Positions 15,101 through 22,247 of a stretch of DNA of 27,862 bases are shown one piece after another. Origin of the DNA: CAZQBY01 sp964592405 [NCBI: uncultured archaeon] (GTDB lineage: Archaea; Altiarchaeota; Altiarchaeia; JAFGQM01); NCBI GenBank assembly GCA_964592405.1, contig CAZQBY010000004.1, forward strand, positions 73,660 through 101,521, given 5' to 3'. Under the pieces are notes generated by a model. That model saw only the letters and a list, made by a program, of their open reading frames with translations. It searched no databases and had not been told where the DNA came from. Position numbers and translations under genes: made by a program. Position 1 is the stretch's first letter. The number at the start of each line of letters is the position of its first letter.

Positions 15101-16169
15101 GGTAACACTCATTCCCGGAGACGGCATAGGGCCCGAGATTTCAGGAGCGGCCAGAAGGGTCATTGAGGCCAGCGGTGCCCGGATAAAGTGGGATGTTGTT
15201 GAGGCAGGAGCAGATGTGGTAGACAGATATGGAACCCCCCTTCCGGAGGAAGTCCTGAAATCAATAAGAAAGAACAGGGTAGCCCTAAAGGGCCCGATTA
15301 CAACCCCCCTTGGAACCGGATTCAGGAGCGTCAATGTTGCGCTGAGAAAAAAGCTCGACCTGTATGCCTGCCTCAGACCCTGCAGATATTATGAAGGGGT
15401 CAGATCAAGATACAGGAATATAGACATTGTTATTGTCAGGGAGAACACGGAAGGCCTCTATGCGGGAGTTGAATTTGAGGAAGGGAGGGAAGACACACTG
15501 GATGTCATAAATTATATCAATAAAAAAGCGGGTTGCAATATACGCCAGGATTCCGGCATAAGCATAAAACCCATATCAGTTTTCGGCACTGGAAGGATAG
15601 TGCGCTTTGCCTTTGAATATGCCCGCAAGAATGGGAGAAAGAAGGTTACCTCTGTTACGAAATCAAATATCATGAAATTTTCTGATGGCCTCTTTATGAG
15701 GATTGCAGAGGAGACTGCTGGTGAATATCCGGATATCGAATATGAACACCGCCTGGTGGACAATATGTGCATGCAGCTTGTCCAGAAACCAGAGCTCTAT
15801 GATGTATTGGTAATGCCGAATCTATATGGAGACATAGTCTCAGATCTGTGTGCCGGCCTGATAGGTGGTTTGGGTGTTGCCCCCGGAGCAAATATCGGCG
15901 ACGAATATGCAGTCTTCGAGCCGACTCATGGCTCGGCTCCCAGATACAAGGGCATGAACAAGGTTAATCCATCCGCCATGATACTTTCCGGTGTGATGAT
16001 GCTAAGACATCTTGGCGAGGGAGCGGCTGCTGAAAGGGTGGAGAAGGCCTTTGCAGCTGTTGTCAGGGAAGGAAGATATGTTACATATGACATGAAACCT
16101 GACAGGAATGATCCAACAGCAGTGGGCACCAGTGAAATGGCTGATGCAATAATAAGGACAATGGACTAG
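15093..16169 (+). CDS. icd: Isocitrate dehydrogenase, probably NADP-preferring
   Basis: It oxidatively decarboxylates isocitrate to 2-oxoglutarate. The N-terminal [11 protein letters not shown], the substrate signature [18 protein letters not shown], the ENTEGLYAG segment, the metal-binding [13 protein letters not shown] and HGSAPRYKG are all visible. The Ser-x-Asn-x-x-Leu-Arg pattern indicates isocitrate rather than isopropylmalate. At the coenzyme loop Arg-Tyr and a following Val stand where the E. coli enzyme has Lys344, Tyr345 and Val351, and a Tyr matches Tyr391. Pro replaces Arg395, so NADP is favoured but not certain. The ATG at 15093 is preferred because AGGTGG lies 5 bases upstream; GTG 15084 is an alternative. 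The 3' end overlaps the next minus-strand gene by 4 bases. Confidence 0.9.
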   Translation: MHRVTLIPGDGIGPEISGAARRVIEASGARIKWDVVEAGADVVDRYGTPLPEEVLKSIRKNRVALKGPITTPLGTGFRSVNVALRKKLDLYACLRPCRYYEGVRSRYRNIDIVIVRENTEGLYAGVEFEEGREDTLDVINYINKKAGCNIRQDSGISIKPISVFGTGRIVRFAFEYARKNGRKKVTSVTKSNIMKFSDGLFMRIAEETAGEYPDIEYEHRLVDNMCMQLVQKPELYDVLVMPNLYGDIVSDLCAGLIGGLGVAPGANIGDEYAVFEPTHGSAPRYKGMNKVNPSAMILSGVMMLRHLGEGAAAERVEKAFAAVVREGRYVTYDMKPDRNDPTAVGTSEMADAIIRTMD

Positions 16170-16690
16170 GCCCTGTTCAGCCGATTCAGGGTTTCCACAA
16201 ACTCCTTTTTCAGCTCATCCTTCTTCTTTTTGCTCAGGCCGGTATTGTCAATTATGCCAAAGAGCCGCTTCAGCTCCCTCCTCTCAATCCCTGAATCAAG
16301 AAAGGCCTCCACCACATCTATGCATTTCTCCAATCTTCGGAGCCATTTTTCAATGAGAATCAGAATCTTTCTGTTCCTGATATACTTGGCGTCCAGATTT
16401 ATTGATGCAAAATATCCATCCGTCTGATTGTCTGCCAGTATTTCCACAAATTCCCTGATGTCCTTTTCTATGGCTTCTGTTTTGAGTCCCATCTCTCTCA
16501 GAATGGGATTTGCTGTCCGGGCCGTTTCCCTCATCAGTTTATAGAGATCTTGGGTGTAAGAGTCTATGTTTACTACTGCTATGGATATACGGTCATTTCT
16601 ATCCAGAATATTTTTTATTTCGTTCCTTAGGTCCCGGCTGGCCCACCTTATGAGCTCTAGTCTGTGCTTGAGCCCCCCATATACCATCAT
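16166..16690 (-). CDS. Helical protein of unknown function, last gene of the protease operon
   Basis: A 174-residue, charged and almost wholly helical protein with no signal peptide, membrane segment or Cys motif. Segments such as [20 protein letters not shown] and [18 protein letters not shown] suggest a helical bundle or coiled coil. The ATG at 16690 overlaps the upstream TGA (ATGA), so it is translationally coupled to the Ig-like envelope protein; a second ATG follows at once. I do not recognise a family. Its position after two exported proteins hints at a cytoplasmic partner in envelope maintenance, which is inference only. Confidence 0.6.
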   Translation of the reverse strand: MMVYGGLKHRLELIRWASRDLRNEIKNILDRNDRISIAVVNIDSYTQDLYKLMRETARTANPILREMGLKTEAIEKDIREFVEILADNQTDGYFASINLDAKYIRNRKILILIEKWLRRLEKCIDVVEAFLDSGIERRELKRLFGIIDNTGLSKKKKDELKKEFVETLNRLNRA

Positions 16691-17175
16691 TCAAGGATTT
16701 CTATATTCGTAGAGGCATTGACTATTGGGGTGTCGTTGTAGTAGAGGACCGCATGGAACTGATAGACTCCCGGCTCTATTCCAGAACAGCCATAACACCT
16801 AGGCACGTTTGTTTTTGTTTCAATGATGTTTTCGCCTTCAGCCAGATTCATATCAAAATATCTTTCATTCTTGTAGGCGCCATACTTGTTCTTGATGCCA
16901 AAGAGGTGTATTGTAGTTCCATCCATTGCTTTTGGGGATACTATCTCTATTGTAATATTTACATCGTCGTGCGAGTGGTAAGTATATCTATCCGTGGAGA
17001 TGGACATTGTATAAACCTCTTCACCCTCAACTCTTGGCGGCCTGTAGCTGTTATTCACCTCCTCAGCCGGCCTGCTGGCCTCTTCACTACCGGTCTTGGC
17101 TGGCAACATAAACAGGGCTGTAACAATAGCACACACAATAACCACTCCAAGGAGGACTGATATACTGATTTTCAT
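16687..17175 (-). CDS. Anchored exported protein with an Ig-like beta-sandwich domain
   Basis: The first 25 residues form a signal anchor (ISVLLGVVIVCAIVTALFML), followed by a polar linker to about residue 50. The remaining 110 residues alternate strands, with YTMSISTDRYTYHSHDDVNI and VYQFHAVLYYNDTPIVNAST typical of an Ig-fold adhesion or binding domain. A CYGCSG motif could form a disulfide or bind metal. It lies 21 bases after the HtrA-like protease gene and overlaps the next gene by ATGA. The function is unknown; an accessory or substrate of the protease is possible. Confidence 0.6.
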   Translation of the reverse strand: MKISISVLLGVVIVCAIVTALFMLPAKTGSEEASRPAEEVNNSYRPPRVEGEEVYTMSISTDRYTYHSHDDVNITIEIVSPKAMDGTTIHLFGIKNKYGAYKNERYFDMNLAEGENIIETKTNVPRCYGCSGIEPGVYQFHAVLYYNDTPIVNASTNIEILE

Positions 17176-17196
17176 GCTGGAAGTTAGAAGTGCATT

Positions 17197-18159
17197 CTAT
17201 TTAAGTGAATCCTTATAGAACTCATACACATCGTTGGATGCAATTGCGAAGTTCAGACCTTCAACATCCTGATATACTCCCCTTCTGCTCCTGCTTATAC
17301 CAAATGAACTCAGTCCTATCACGCTCCCACTTTTGTCTATGAGTGGCCCTCCCGAGTTCCCATGGGTTATGGCTGCGTCTGTCTGGATCACCGTAACCCT
17401 TGGGGACAGGTCTAGGTCCAGCCCCACATCCTTCTTTATCTGCCGGACCGTCCTGACGGCACTGACTATCCCCTCACTGGCTGAGAAGGCAAATCCTTCT
17501 GGTGCCCCCAAGGCGAATACCTTGCTCCCTGAGGCTACCAGATCCGAATCCGCGAACTCCAGATATGGAGTATTCTGCAGCTTTGCCTTCAGCAGTGCCA
17601 CATCTGCGTCTCCATCTCTGGCCTCAACAGCGGCTACATATATGTTCCCATCCCGGGTTTTGATTCTAATGGTTTTGCCCTTGAACAACTCCACAATATG
17701 GTCCGCCGTTAGTATATACCCATCCTCGGATGCTATAAATCCGGACCCTACAACAGATTCCTTGTCTGTCCATATTACCAGCACAACAGCATTCAGGGCC
17801 TTGTCTATAATGCCCGTATAGTTGAGCTCGGACAGTATGTTCTGTATACCTGCCCGGCTCTCCTCACTTACCCTCTGCACTTCTCCGCCCAGCTGCTCTA
17901 TGAGCATGTTCATTATCCCAATATTCTGGGCGTTCTCTTCCAGCCCGGTATTCAGGGAAGTGATATTGTCAGACATCTTCTGAAAACTCTGGGAGGCTCT
18001 GGCATCCAGCTCCCGGAGATTGGAACTCAGGGCATTCACCCTGTTGCTTACATTGCTTATCTGTGATGTCAGCATGGCATACATAGTGATAAACATAACC
18101 AGATTGACAGCTATTGCTACAATTATCAGGAACTGGGCGCGTTTGATATGATGCTCCAT
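17197..18159 (-). CDS. Membrane-anchored HtrA/DegP-like trypsin-fold serine protease
   Basis: A 320-residue protein with a membrane segment at 10-31, a helical coiled-coil stalk at 35-110 and a chymotrypsin-like protease domain at 118-320. The catalytic triad is His154 (TADHI), Asp186 (GDADVALL) and Ser269 (GNSGGP), all in correct family context. No PDZ domain follows, so substrate recognition must differ from classical DegP; the stalk may set distance from the membrane or drive trimers. It probably degrades or senses misfolded proteins outside the membrane. The ATG at 18159 has a TATA-like TTTATTAAAAA about 26 bases upstream, hence leaderless. It heads an operon with the Ig-like protein and the helical protein, and diverges from the DUF134 operon. 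Confidence 0.87.
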   Translation of the reverse strand: MEHHIKRAQFLIIVAIAVNLVMFITMYAMLTSQISNVSNRVNALSSNLRELDARASQSFQKMSDNITSLNTGLEENAQNIGIMNMLIEQLGGEVQRVSEESRAGIQNILSELNYTGIIDKALNAVVLVIWTDKESVVGSGFIASEDGYILTADHIVELFKGKTIRIKTRDGNIYVAAVEARDGDADVALLKAKLQNTPYLEFADSDLVASGSKVFALGAPEGFAFSASEGIVSAVRTVRQIKKDVGLDLDLSPRVTVIQTDAAITHGNSGGPLIDKSGSVIGLSSFGISRSRRGVYQDVEGLNFAIASNDVYEFYKDSLK

Positions 18160-18197
18160 CGTGGATACTTACGGCAGATTTTTAATAAATCCTTTTT

Positions 18198-18219
18198 TGC
18201 GCATATGCGCATTTTTATA
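18198..18219 (+). promoter_or_regulatory. 14-bp palindromic operator next to the TATA box of the ORP-like operon
   Basis: TGCGCATATGCGCA (18198-18211) is a perfect palindrome followed directly by the TATA-like ATTTTTATA (18211-18219), about 30 bases before the DUF134 ATG at 18246. It occupies the BRE position. It is also only about 10 bases from the divergent HtrA TATA box. The obvious candidate ligand is the DUF134 protein itself. Confidence 0.6.
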
Positions 18220-18245
18220 GAAGCAGTTTCTAATATAGGCATATA

Positions 18246-18704
18246 ATGGGCCGCTTTGCAAGAGGGCGTGGACGACCCAGAATGCATAGGATAGTTGGCC
18301 AGAAACCGGGGGCAGATTATTTCAAACCGGCCGGCATCCCGCTTCCGGAGCTTGATGTGGTTGTCCTGACAGTTGAGGAGGTGGAGGCCCTGAGGCTCGT
18401 GGACTTTGAAGGGCTTGAGCAGGAGACGGCGGCCGAGAAGATGGGTATCTCCCGGAAAACGCTCTGGAGGGAACTCCAGTCTGCGCGCAAAAAAGTCGCA
18501 GACGCCCTCGTGAATGGTAAGGCTATTCAAATCAAAGGAGGTAACTACAAAATGGCTGGAAGAGGAAGGATGGGCGGCTTTGGCCTGGGCCCTGGAGGGA
18601 ACTGCGTATGCCCCAGCTGTGGCTATACGGAGACTCATATCAGGGGCGTACCATGCTATCAGAAGACCTGTCCCAAATGCGGGTCCAAGATGACTAGGGG
18701 TTAA
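18246..18704 (+). CDS. DUF134-family (COG1342) helix-turn-helix regulator with C-terminal Cys domain
   Basis: Residues 8-100 match the DUF134 DNA-binding family: RPRMHRIVG, then a sigma-factor-like helix-turn-helix ([16 protein letters not shown] through [13 protein letters not shown]). After a Gly/Arg-rich linker, residues 118-150 hold six Cys and a His (Cys120, 122, 125, 137, 142, 145; His131) in a rubredoxin- or ribbon-like order, CPSCGY...PC...CPKCG. This tail could bind zinc, iron or a cluster and act as the sensor. It is the first gene of the operon, 19 bases before the DUF5320 gene, behind a palindromic operator. Autoregulation is inferred. Confidence 0.85.
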   Translation: MGRFARGRGRPRMHRIVGQKPGADYFKPAGIPLPELDVVVLTVEEVEALRLVDFEGLEQETAAEKMGISRKTLWRELQSARKKVADALVNGKAIQIKGGNYKMAGRGRMGGFGLGPGGNCVCPSCGYTETHIRGVPCYQKTCPKCGSKMTRG

Positions 18705-18723
18705 AAATCAAAAAACGATAAAA

Positions 18724-19083
18724 ATGCCAGCAGGAGATGGAACAGGCCCCGATGGTAGGGGCGGATGGTGCACACCGCTCTGGATGAGCGGGCAGATCCC
18801 GAGGCCCTTGGGGGGCATCGGATTTGGCAGAGGTAGCTATGGGAGAAGAGCTCCCGGCACAGGCGGCAGGGGTAGAGGGCGGATGAACATGTTCTATGCC
18901 ACCGGACAGCCGGGATGGGCTAGGACATGGCTGACACAGCCCACAGTATCTGCACCACAGCCTGTGGAGGTAGCGACGGCAGACAAGGACCATGCGATAG
19001 GGTTCCTGAAGAACCAGATTGATTCACTTGAGCAGCAATTGGCGGATGCGAAGAAGAGGCTTGAGGAGTTAGAGAAAAAATGA
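18724..19083 (+). CDS. DUF5320-family Gly-rich protein with C-terminal coiled coil
   Basis: The N-terminus MPAGDGTGPDGRGG and the later RGRMNMFYATGQPGWAR are signatures of DUF5320, a family of small Gly/Arg-rich proteins that travel with NifX-like and MinD-like genes in anaerobes. Residues 82-119 form a heptad-rich helix (FLKNQIDSLEQQLADAKKRL) that probably oligomerises. One Cys is present. The biochemical role is not known; a scaffold for the metal-cofactor proteins encoded next to it is plausible. It overlaps the following DIM gene by ATGA at 19080. Confidence 0.8.
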   Translation: MPAGDGTGPDGRGGWCTPLWMSGQIPRPLGGIGFGRGSYGRRAPGTGGRGRGRMNMFYATGQPGWARTWLTQPTVSAPQPVEVATADKDHAIGFLKNQIDSLEQQLADAKKRLEELEKK

Positions 19084-19550
19084 AAATTGCAGTGGCAACT
19101 ATACAGGGCGGACTGGATGATAGTATCTCCCCGGTCATGGGCAGATGTGCCAGCTTCACCATAGTTGAGGTAGAGGGGGAAGAGATAAAGAGGACAGAGA
19201 TTGTGAATAACGAGTTCGCGGCTGCCATGGGTGGGGCAGGCATACAAGTCGCTCAGTTGCTGGTTAACCAAGGTGTAGAGGTAGTGATAGCCGGTAATTT
19301 TGGTCCAAATGCCTTCAATATACTAAACCAAGCTGGCGTTAAGGCCGTCCGGGCCCAGGGGAACGTGAAGGAAGCAGTGCTCAAGTATGTTAAAGGCGAG
19401 CTGGAGCCAATTGACTCTGCCAGTGTTGGCATGTTCGGCGGAATGGGCCGTGGAATGGGCCGTGGAATGGGCCGTGGAATGGGCCGTGGAATGGGCCGTG
19501 GCGGTTTTAGAGGAGGTCATGGAGGCGGAAGAGGCCGTGGAAGAATATGA
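19080..19550 (+). CDS. DIM/NifX-like metal-cofactor-binding protein with a Gly-Met-Arg-rich tail
   Basis: Residues 1-108 form the dinitrogenase iron-molybdenum cofactor biosynthesis (DIM) domain shared by NifX, NifY, the NifB C-terminus and the orange protein of Desulfovibrio: MKIAVAT at the start, MGRCASFTIVEVE, then GGAGIQVAQLLVNQGVEVVI and an AVLKYVKGEL end. In relatives the domain binds metal-sulfur clusters. The last 45 residues are unusual, five GMGR units followed by GG/RGG-type sequence. This resembles a disordered, possibly nucleic-acid- or metal-binding tail; the repeated Met could ligate soft metals. It is ATGA-coupled on both sides. Confidence 0.88.
   Translation: MKIAVATIQGGLDDSISPVMGRCASFTIVEVEGEEIKRTEIVNNEFAAAMGGAGIQVAQLLVNQGVEVVIAGNFGPNAFNILNQAGVKAVRAQGNVKEAVLKYVKGELEPIDSASVGMFGGMGRGMGRGMGRGMGRGMGRGGFRGGHGGGRGRGRI
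19440..19499 (+). repeat. Five perfect 12-bp tandem repeats encoding GMGR
   Basis: GGAATGGGCCGT is repeated five times without a mismatch inside the tail of the first DIM gene, giving (GMGR)5. The period is a multiple of three, so copy-number change preserves the frame. Identity at third codon positions implies recent expansion rather than protein-level selection alone. Confidence 0.95.
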
Positions 19551-19903
19551 AAATAGCGATACCATCTTCTGATGCTTCAGGCCTGGATTCGAGGATATTC
19601 CCTCACTTCGGCAGGTGCCCATTCTATACGCTAGTGGACATAGAGTCGGGCAGGGTTGCTATACTGCCCAATACCAGCATACATTTCGGCGGCTTCAAAA
19701 GCCCACCAGAGCTTCTGCTGGATAAAGGGGTCACAGTGCTCATCTGCAAGGATTTGGGCGAAAAGGCTGTGTCCCTCTTTCAGGACGCGGGTATAGACGT
19801 GTACATCGGAGCCAGAGGAGTCGTCAAAGAGGCGATTGAGGCCTGGAAAAGGGGTGAACTTGAAAAGCCATCGGATGAATATGTCTGCGAAGGGCATAGA
19901 TAA
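19547..19903 (+). CDS. Second DIM/NifX-like metal-cofactor-binding protein
   Basis: A 118-residue stand-alone DIM domain: MKIAIPSSD, FPHFGRCPFYTLVDIESG, a GVTVLICKDLG strand and VKEAIEAWKRGEL, ending in the short tail CEGHR. The Cys in FGRCPFY and the C-terminal Cys-His could hold a cluster or metal. It differs clearly from the preceding DIM protein (HFG motif present, no repeat tail), so the two are probably partners rather than recent copies. It is ATGA-coupled to the first DIM gene, and its 3' end overlaps the transporter gene. Confidence 0.87.
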   Translation: MKIAIPSSDASGLDSRIFPHFGRCPFYTLVDIESGRVAILPNTSIHFGGFKSPPELLLDKGVTVLICKDLGEKAVSLFQDAGIDVYIGARGVVKEAIEAWKRGELEKPSDEYVCEGHR

Positions 19904-21164
19904 GACCAGGACCCTGGATAGGGTTAGAAAAGCGAAGCTAAGTTTAAAAGAGGGCGAGCGGGCAGCCTTGCTTTCCTCCTGGGTTACGGCACTCCTGGCA
20001 GTGTCCAAGGGACTGGCCGGCTTCCTCTCCGGTAGTGTAGCTCTGCTGGCAGATGCTCTGCATTCCTTCTCAGACATCTTTGGCAGTGCGGCGGTGTGGC
20101 TGGGCCTTCGCATCGCCCAGAGAAAACCGACGGACAGATTCCCATATGGCTATTACAGGGCGGAGAACCTGGCTTCACTCGTCGTTTCCGTTATTGTGAT
20201 ATTAACTGGATTGGGCATCTTTTTGGAAGGCTACGATTCGTTTGTGAATCCAAGCTCTTTGGACATGCCGTTTTTGGGCCTAGCAGTGGCCTTTTTGTCA
20301 ATACTGACCTCTTTCGGACTTGCCGTCTACAAAAACAAAACCGGCAGGAGGATAAAATCTCAGGCCCTGCTCATAGATTCAAAGCACTCCATGGCGGATG
20401 TCTTCTCATCTGTGATAGTCTTTGGCGGAATATTCGCTTCTATAGCCGGCTTTTCCGGCGTGGAGGGTATAGCCGGCATGCTAATTGCGGTGCTGGTGAT
20501 CCTGATGGGGGCATGGAGCACAAAGAACACAGTCCTTGTCCTTATGGATGCCTGGACCGATCCGCTTCTGGAGGAAAGGATTGTCAGAAGCATCAGGACT
20601 GTGAGAGGAGTGAGGGATATCCACGAACTAAAACTAAGGAAATCTGGCTCCTTTATTATGGGCGAGGCCCATGTAGAAGTGGAGGGGACCATGTCTGTAG
20701 AAAAGGCAGATGACATACGCAGAGAAATCGAGATGAAGCTAAAGAAAAAGGTAGAGCGTCTGGATTCAATACTCCTTCAGATAGAGCCCTCCAAATTGCT
20801 TAGATTCAGACTTGCGGTACCTGTCTCAGAGGACAGGGGTTTGGACTCCAAGCCCAGCGGCCACTTCGGGAAATCCCCATATTTCGCCTTCGTGGATCTG
20901 GACAATGGGAAGATAAAGCAGGTAGTGATTAAGAAGAACCCGGCCGCAAAGCTTGAGAAGCGGATTGGTGTAGAGGCCGCGAATTTCATAATAGACAATA
21001 AGGCGGATATAATTGCAGCCGCGGGCATTGGTGAGTCTCCATTTCACATCCTGAGGAGCAATCTGATGCGCATCCTTGTAATTGAGGGCGATACCCTTAG
21101 GGATGTCATAGAAAAGATGTTAAGAAATGAGCTTAAACACCACAGAGAACCTGAAAGAAAATGA
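19875..21164 (+). CDS. Cation diffusion facilitator transporter fused to a C-terminal DIM domain
   Basis: The first 300 residues form a cation diffusion facilitator with six membrane helices. The metal site is of HxxxD type in TM2 (ADALHSFSD) and in TM5 (DSKHSMAD), usual for Zn/Fe exporters. The cytoplasmic ferredoxin-like domain contains VRGVRDIHELKLRKSG. From about residue 303 a complete DIM domain follows (FRLAVPVSEDRGLDSK, SGHFGKSPYFAFVDLDNG). This suggests that efflux is gated by, or hands metal to, a cofactor-binding domain. The start is uncertain: ATG 19875 or 19881, both inside the previous gene. A longer frame from 19836 would overlap by 68 bases and is less likely. Confidence 0.88.
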   Translation: MNMSAKGIDKTRTLDRVRKAKLSLKEGERAALLSSWVTALLAVSKGLAGFLSGSVALLADALHSFSDIFGSAAVWLGLRIAQRKPTDRFPYGYYRAENLASLVVSVIVILTGLGIFLEGYDSFVNPSSLDMPFLGLAVAFLSILTSFGLAVYKNKTGRRIKSQALLIDSKHSMADVFSSVIVFGGIFASIAGFSGVEGIAGMLIAVLVILMGAWSTKNTVLVLMDAWTDPLLEERIVRSIRTVRGVRDIHELKLRKSGSFIMGEAHVEVEGTMSVEKADDIRREIEMKLKKKVERLDSILLQIEPSKLLRFRLAVPVSEDRGLDSKPSGHFGKSPYFAFVDLDNGKIKQVVIKKNPAAKLEKRIGVEAANFIIDNKADIIAAAGIGESPFHILRSNLMRILVIEGDTLRDVIEKMLRNELKHHREPERK

Positions 21165-21418
21165 ATCCTGAATTGAATATGACTGCCTTGACGGCCGGAA
21201 TAATATTTGTATTCAGCCTGATATTCTGGCTGACATCAAAGGACGAAAAGTGCTGGTATAGACGATATATGCTTCCGCTGATGGTAGCCTCCCTGGCATT
21301 GGTCCTGCCCGGCTGGTGGACCAAGCTGGCAGTGATAATTTCTGCTGCACTGATATATGACGGTTATCAAGGCTACGGCAGGAAGCTGAGGACCGAAAAG
21401 AAAGAAACAACACAATAA
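21161..21418 (+). CDS. Small membrane protein (85 aa), unknown
   Basis: Two to three hydrophobic segments are visible (residues 8-24, 37-50 and 54-66), with a Lys/Arg-rich C-terminal tail. One Cys lies in DEKCWYRR. It overlaps the CDF-DIM transporter gene by ATGA and ends one base before the first MinD gene. A partner of the transporter is the simplest idea. I do not recognise a family. Confidence 0.65.
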   Translation: MNPELNMTALTAGIIFVFSLIFWLTSKDEKCWYRRYMLPLMVASLALVLPGWWTKLAVIISAALIYDGYQGYGRKLRTEKKETTQ

Positions 21419-21419
21419 C

Positions 21420-22247
21420 ATGAAGCAAATAGCGGTAACAGGAGGCAAGGGGGGCACGGGCAAGTCCACATTTGCAATACTCCTGACATCCAAGCTGATG
21501 AAGCAGGGAAAGAAGGTCGTCCTGTGCGATGCGGATGTTGAGTGTCCCAATGACCACCTCATACTCGGGGTTGATTTGAAGGAGCCAAAGACTATCTACC
21601 AGGATTTTCCAGTCATAGATGATGAAAAGTGCACCCGGTGTGATAAATGCGTCGAGAACTGCAGGTTCAATGCGCTCTTCCGCATAGGCGATCAAGCGCC
21701 TCAGGTAGTCAGGAACCTCTGCTGTGGATGCGGCCTCTGCTGGGGAATATGCCCCGAGAATGCCATCAGTTCAGAGAAGGAGCCCTGCGGGGAATCCTTT
21801 GCCAGCAGGATTTCGGATGGCTTCTGGCTTGTAACCGGAAGATCACTGGCAGGGGTTGAGGAAACCGGGCCCATAGTACTTGAGACCAAGAGAAGGGCCA
21901 TTGAGCTGGCACGGAAAGTCAGGGCAGATTTCCTTATAGTTGATACTGCAGCCGGCACACATTGTAGTGTAATAAACGCTCTCACCAACTCTGAGCTTGC
22001 ATATGTAGTAACCGAACCAACCCCACTGGGGGCACATGATTCAAGACAGATAATCAGGCTTTTGAATATAATCAATATTCCGGTCGAGCTGGTCCTGAAC
22101 AAGTCGGGTGTGGCCAATGACAAGATCATCGAACGGATTGCAGAAGAATTTGATGTCAAAATAGGTTACAGAATTCCCTACTCCGAGGAGCTGGTAAGAG
22201 CGTATTCCACAGGGCGGCTAAAGGAGTTCAAGCTAAGATGGAAATAA
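21420..22247 (+). CDS. MinD/Mrp-type ATPase with inserted 2x[4Fe-4S] ferredoxin domain (first copy)
   Basis: A 275-residue P-loop ATPase of the SIMIBI class. The deviant Walker A is GGKGGTGKST (8-17), with DADVECPN at 37-44 and DTAAG as the Walker B region. A ferredoxin with two clusters is inserted at about 66-115: Cys71-74-77-81 and Cys101-104-107-111. Pairs of such ATPases accompany DIM proteins in anaerobes and in the ORP complex of Desulfovibrio, where they interact with the orange protein. An ATP-driven assembly or electron-transfer role for a metal-sulfur cofactor is inferred. It starts one base after the small membrane protein gene and overlaps the hydrolase gene by 10 bases. Confidence 0.92.
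   Translation: MKQIAVTGGKGGTGKSTFAILLTSKLMKQGKKVVLCDADVECPNDHLILGVDLKEPKTIYQDFPVIDDEKCTRCDKCVENCRFNALFRIGDQAPQVVRNLCCGCGLCWGICPENAISSEKEPCGESFASRISDGFWLVTGRSLAGVEETGPIVLETKRRAIELARKVRADFLIVDTAAGTHCSVINALTNSELAYVVTEPTPLGAHDSRQIIRLLNIINIPVELVLNKSGVANDKIIERIAEEFDVKIGYRIPYSEELVRAYSTGRLKEFKLRWK

Noticed and set aside
19440-19499. Short direct repeats as a CRISPR-like array
   Set aside because: The five 12-base units are contiguous without spacers and encode GMGR in frame within the DIM gene.
19836-19874. Earlier transporter start at 19836
   Set aside because: It would overlap the second DIM gene by 68 bases and adds residues before the normal N-terminus of cation diffusion facilitators.
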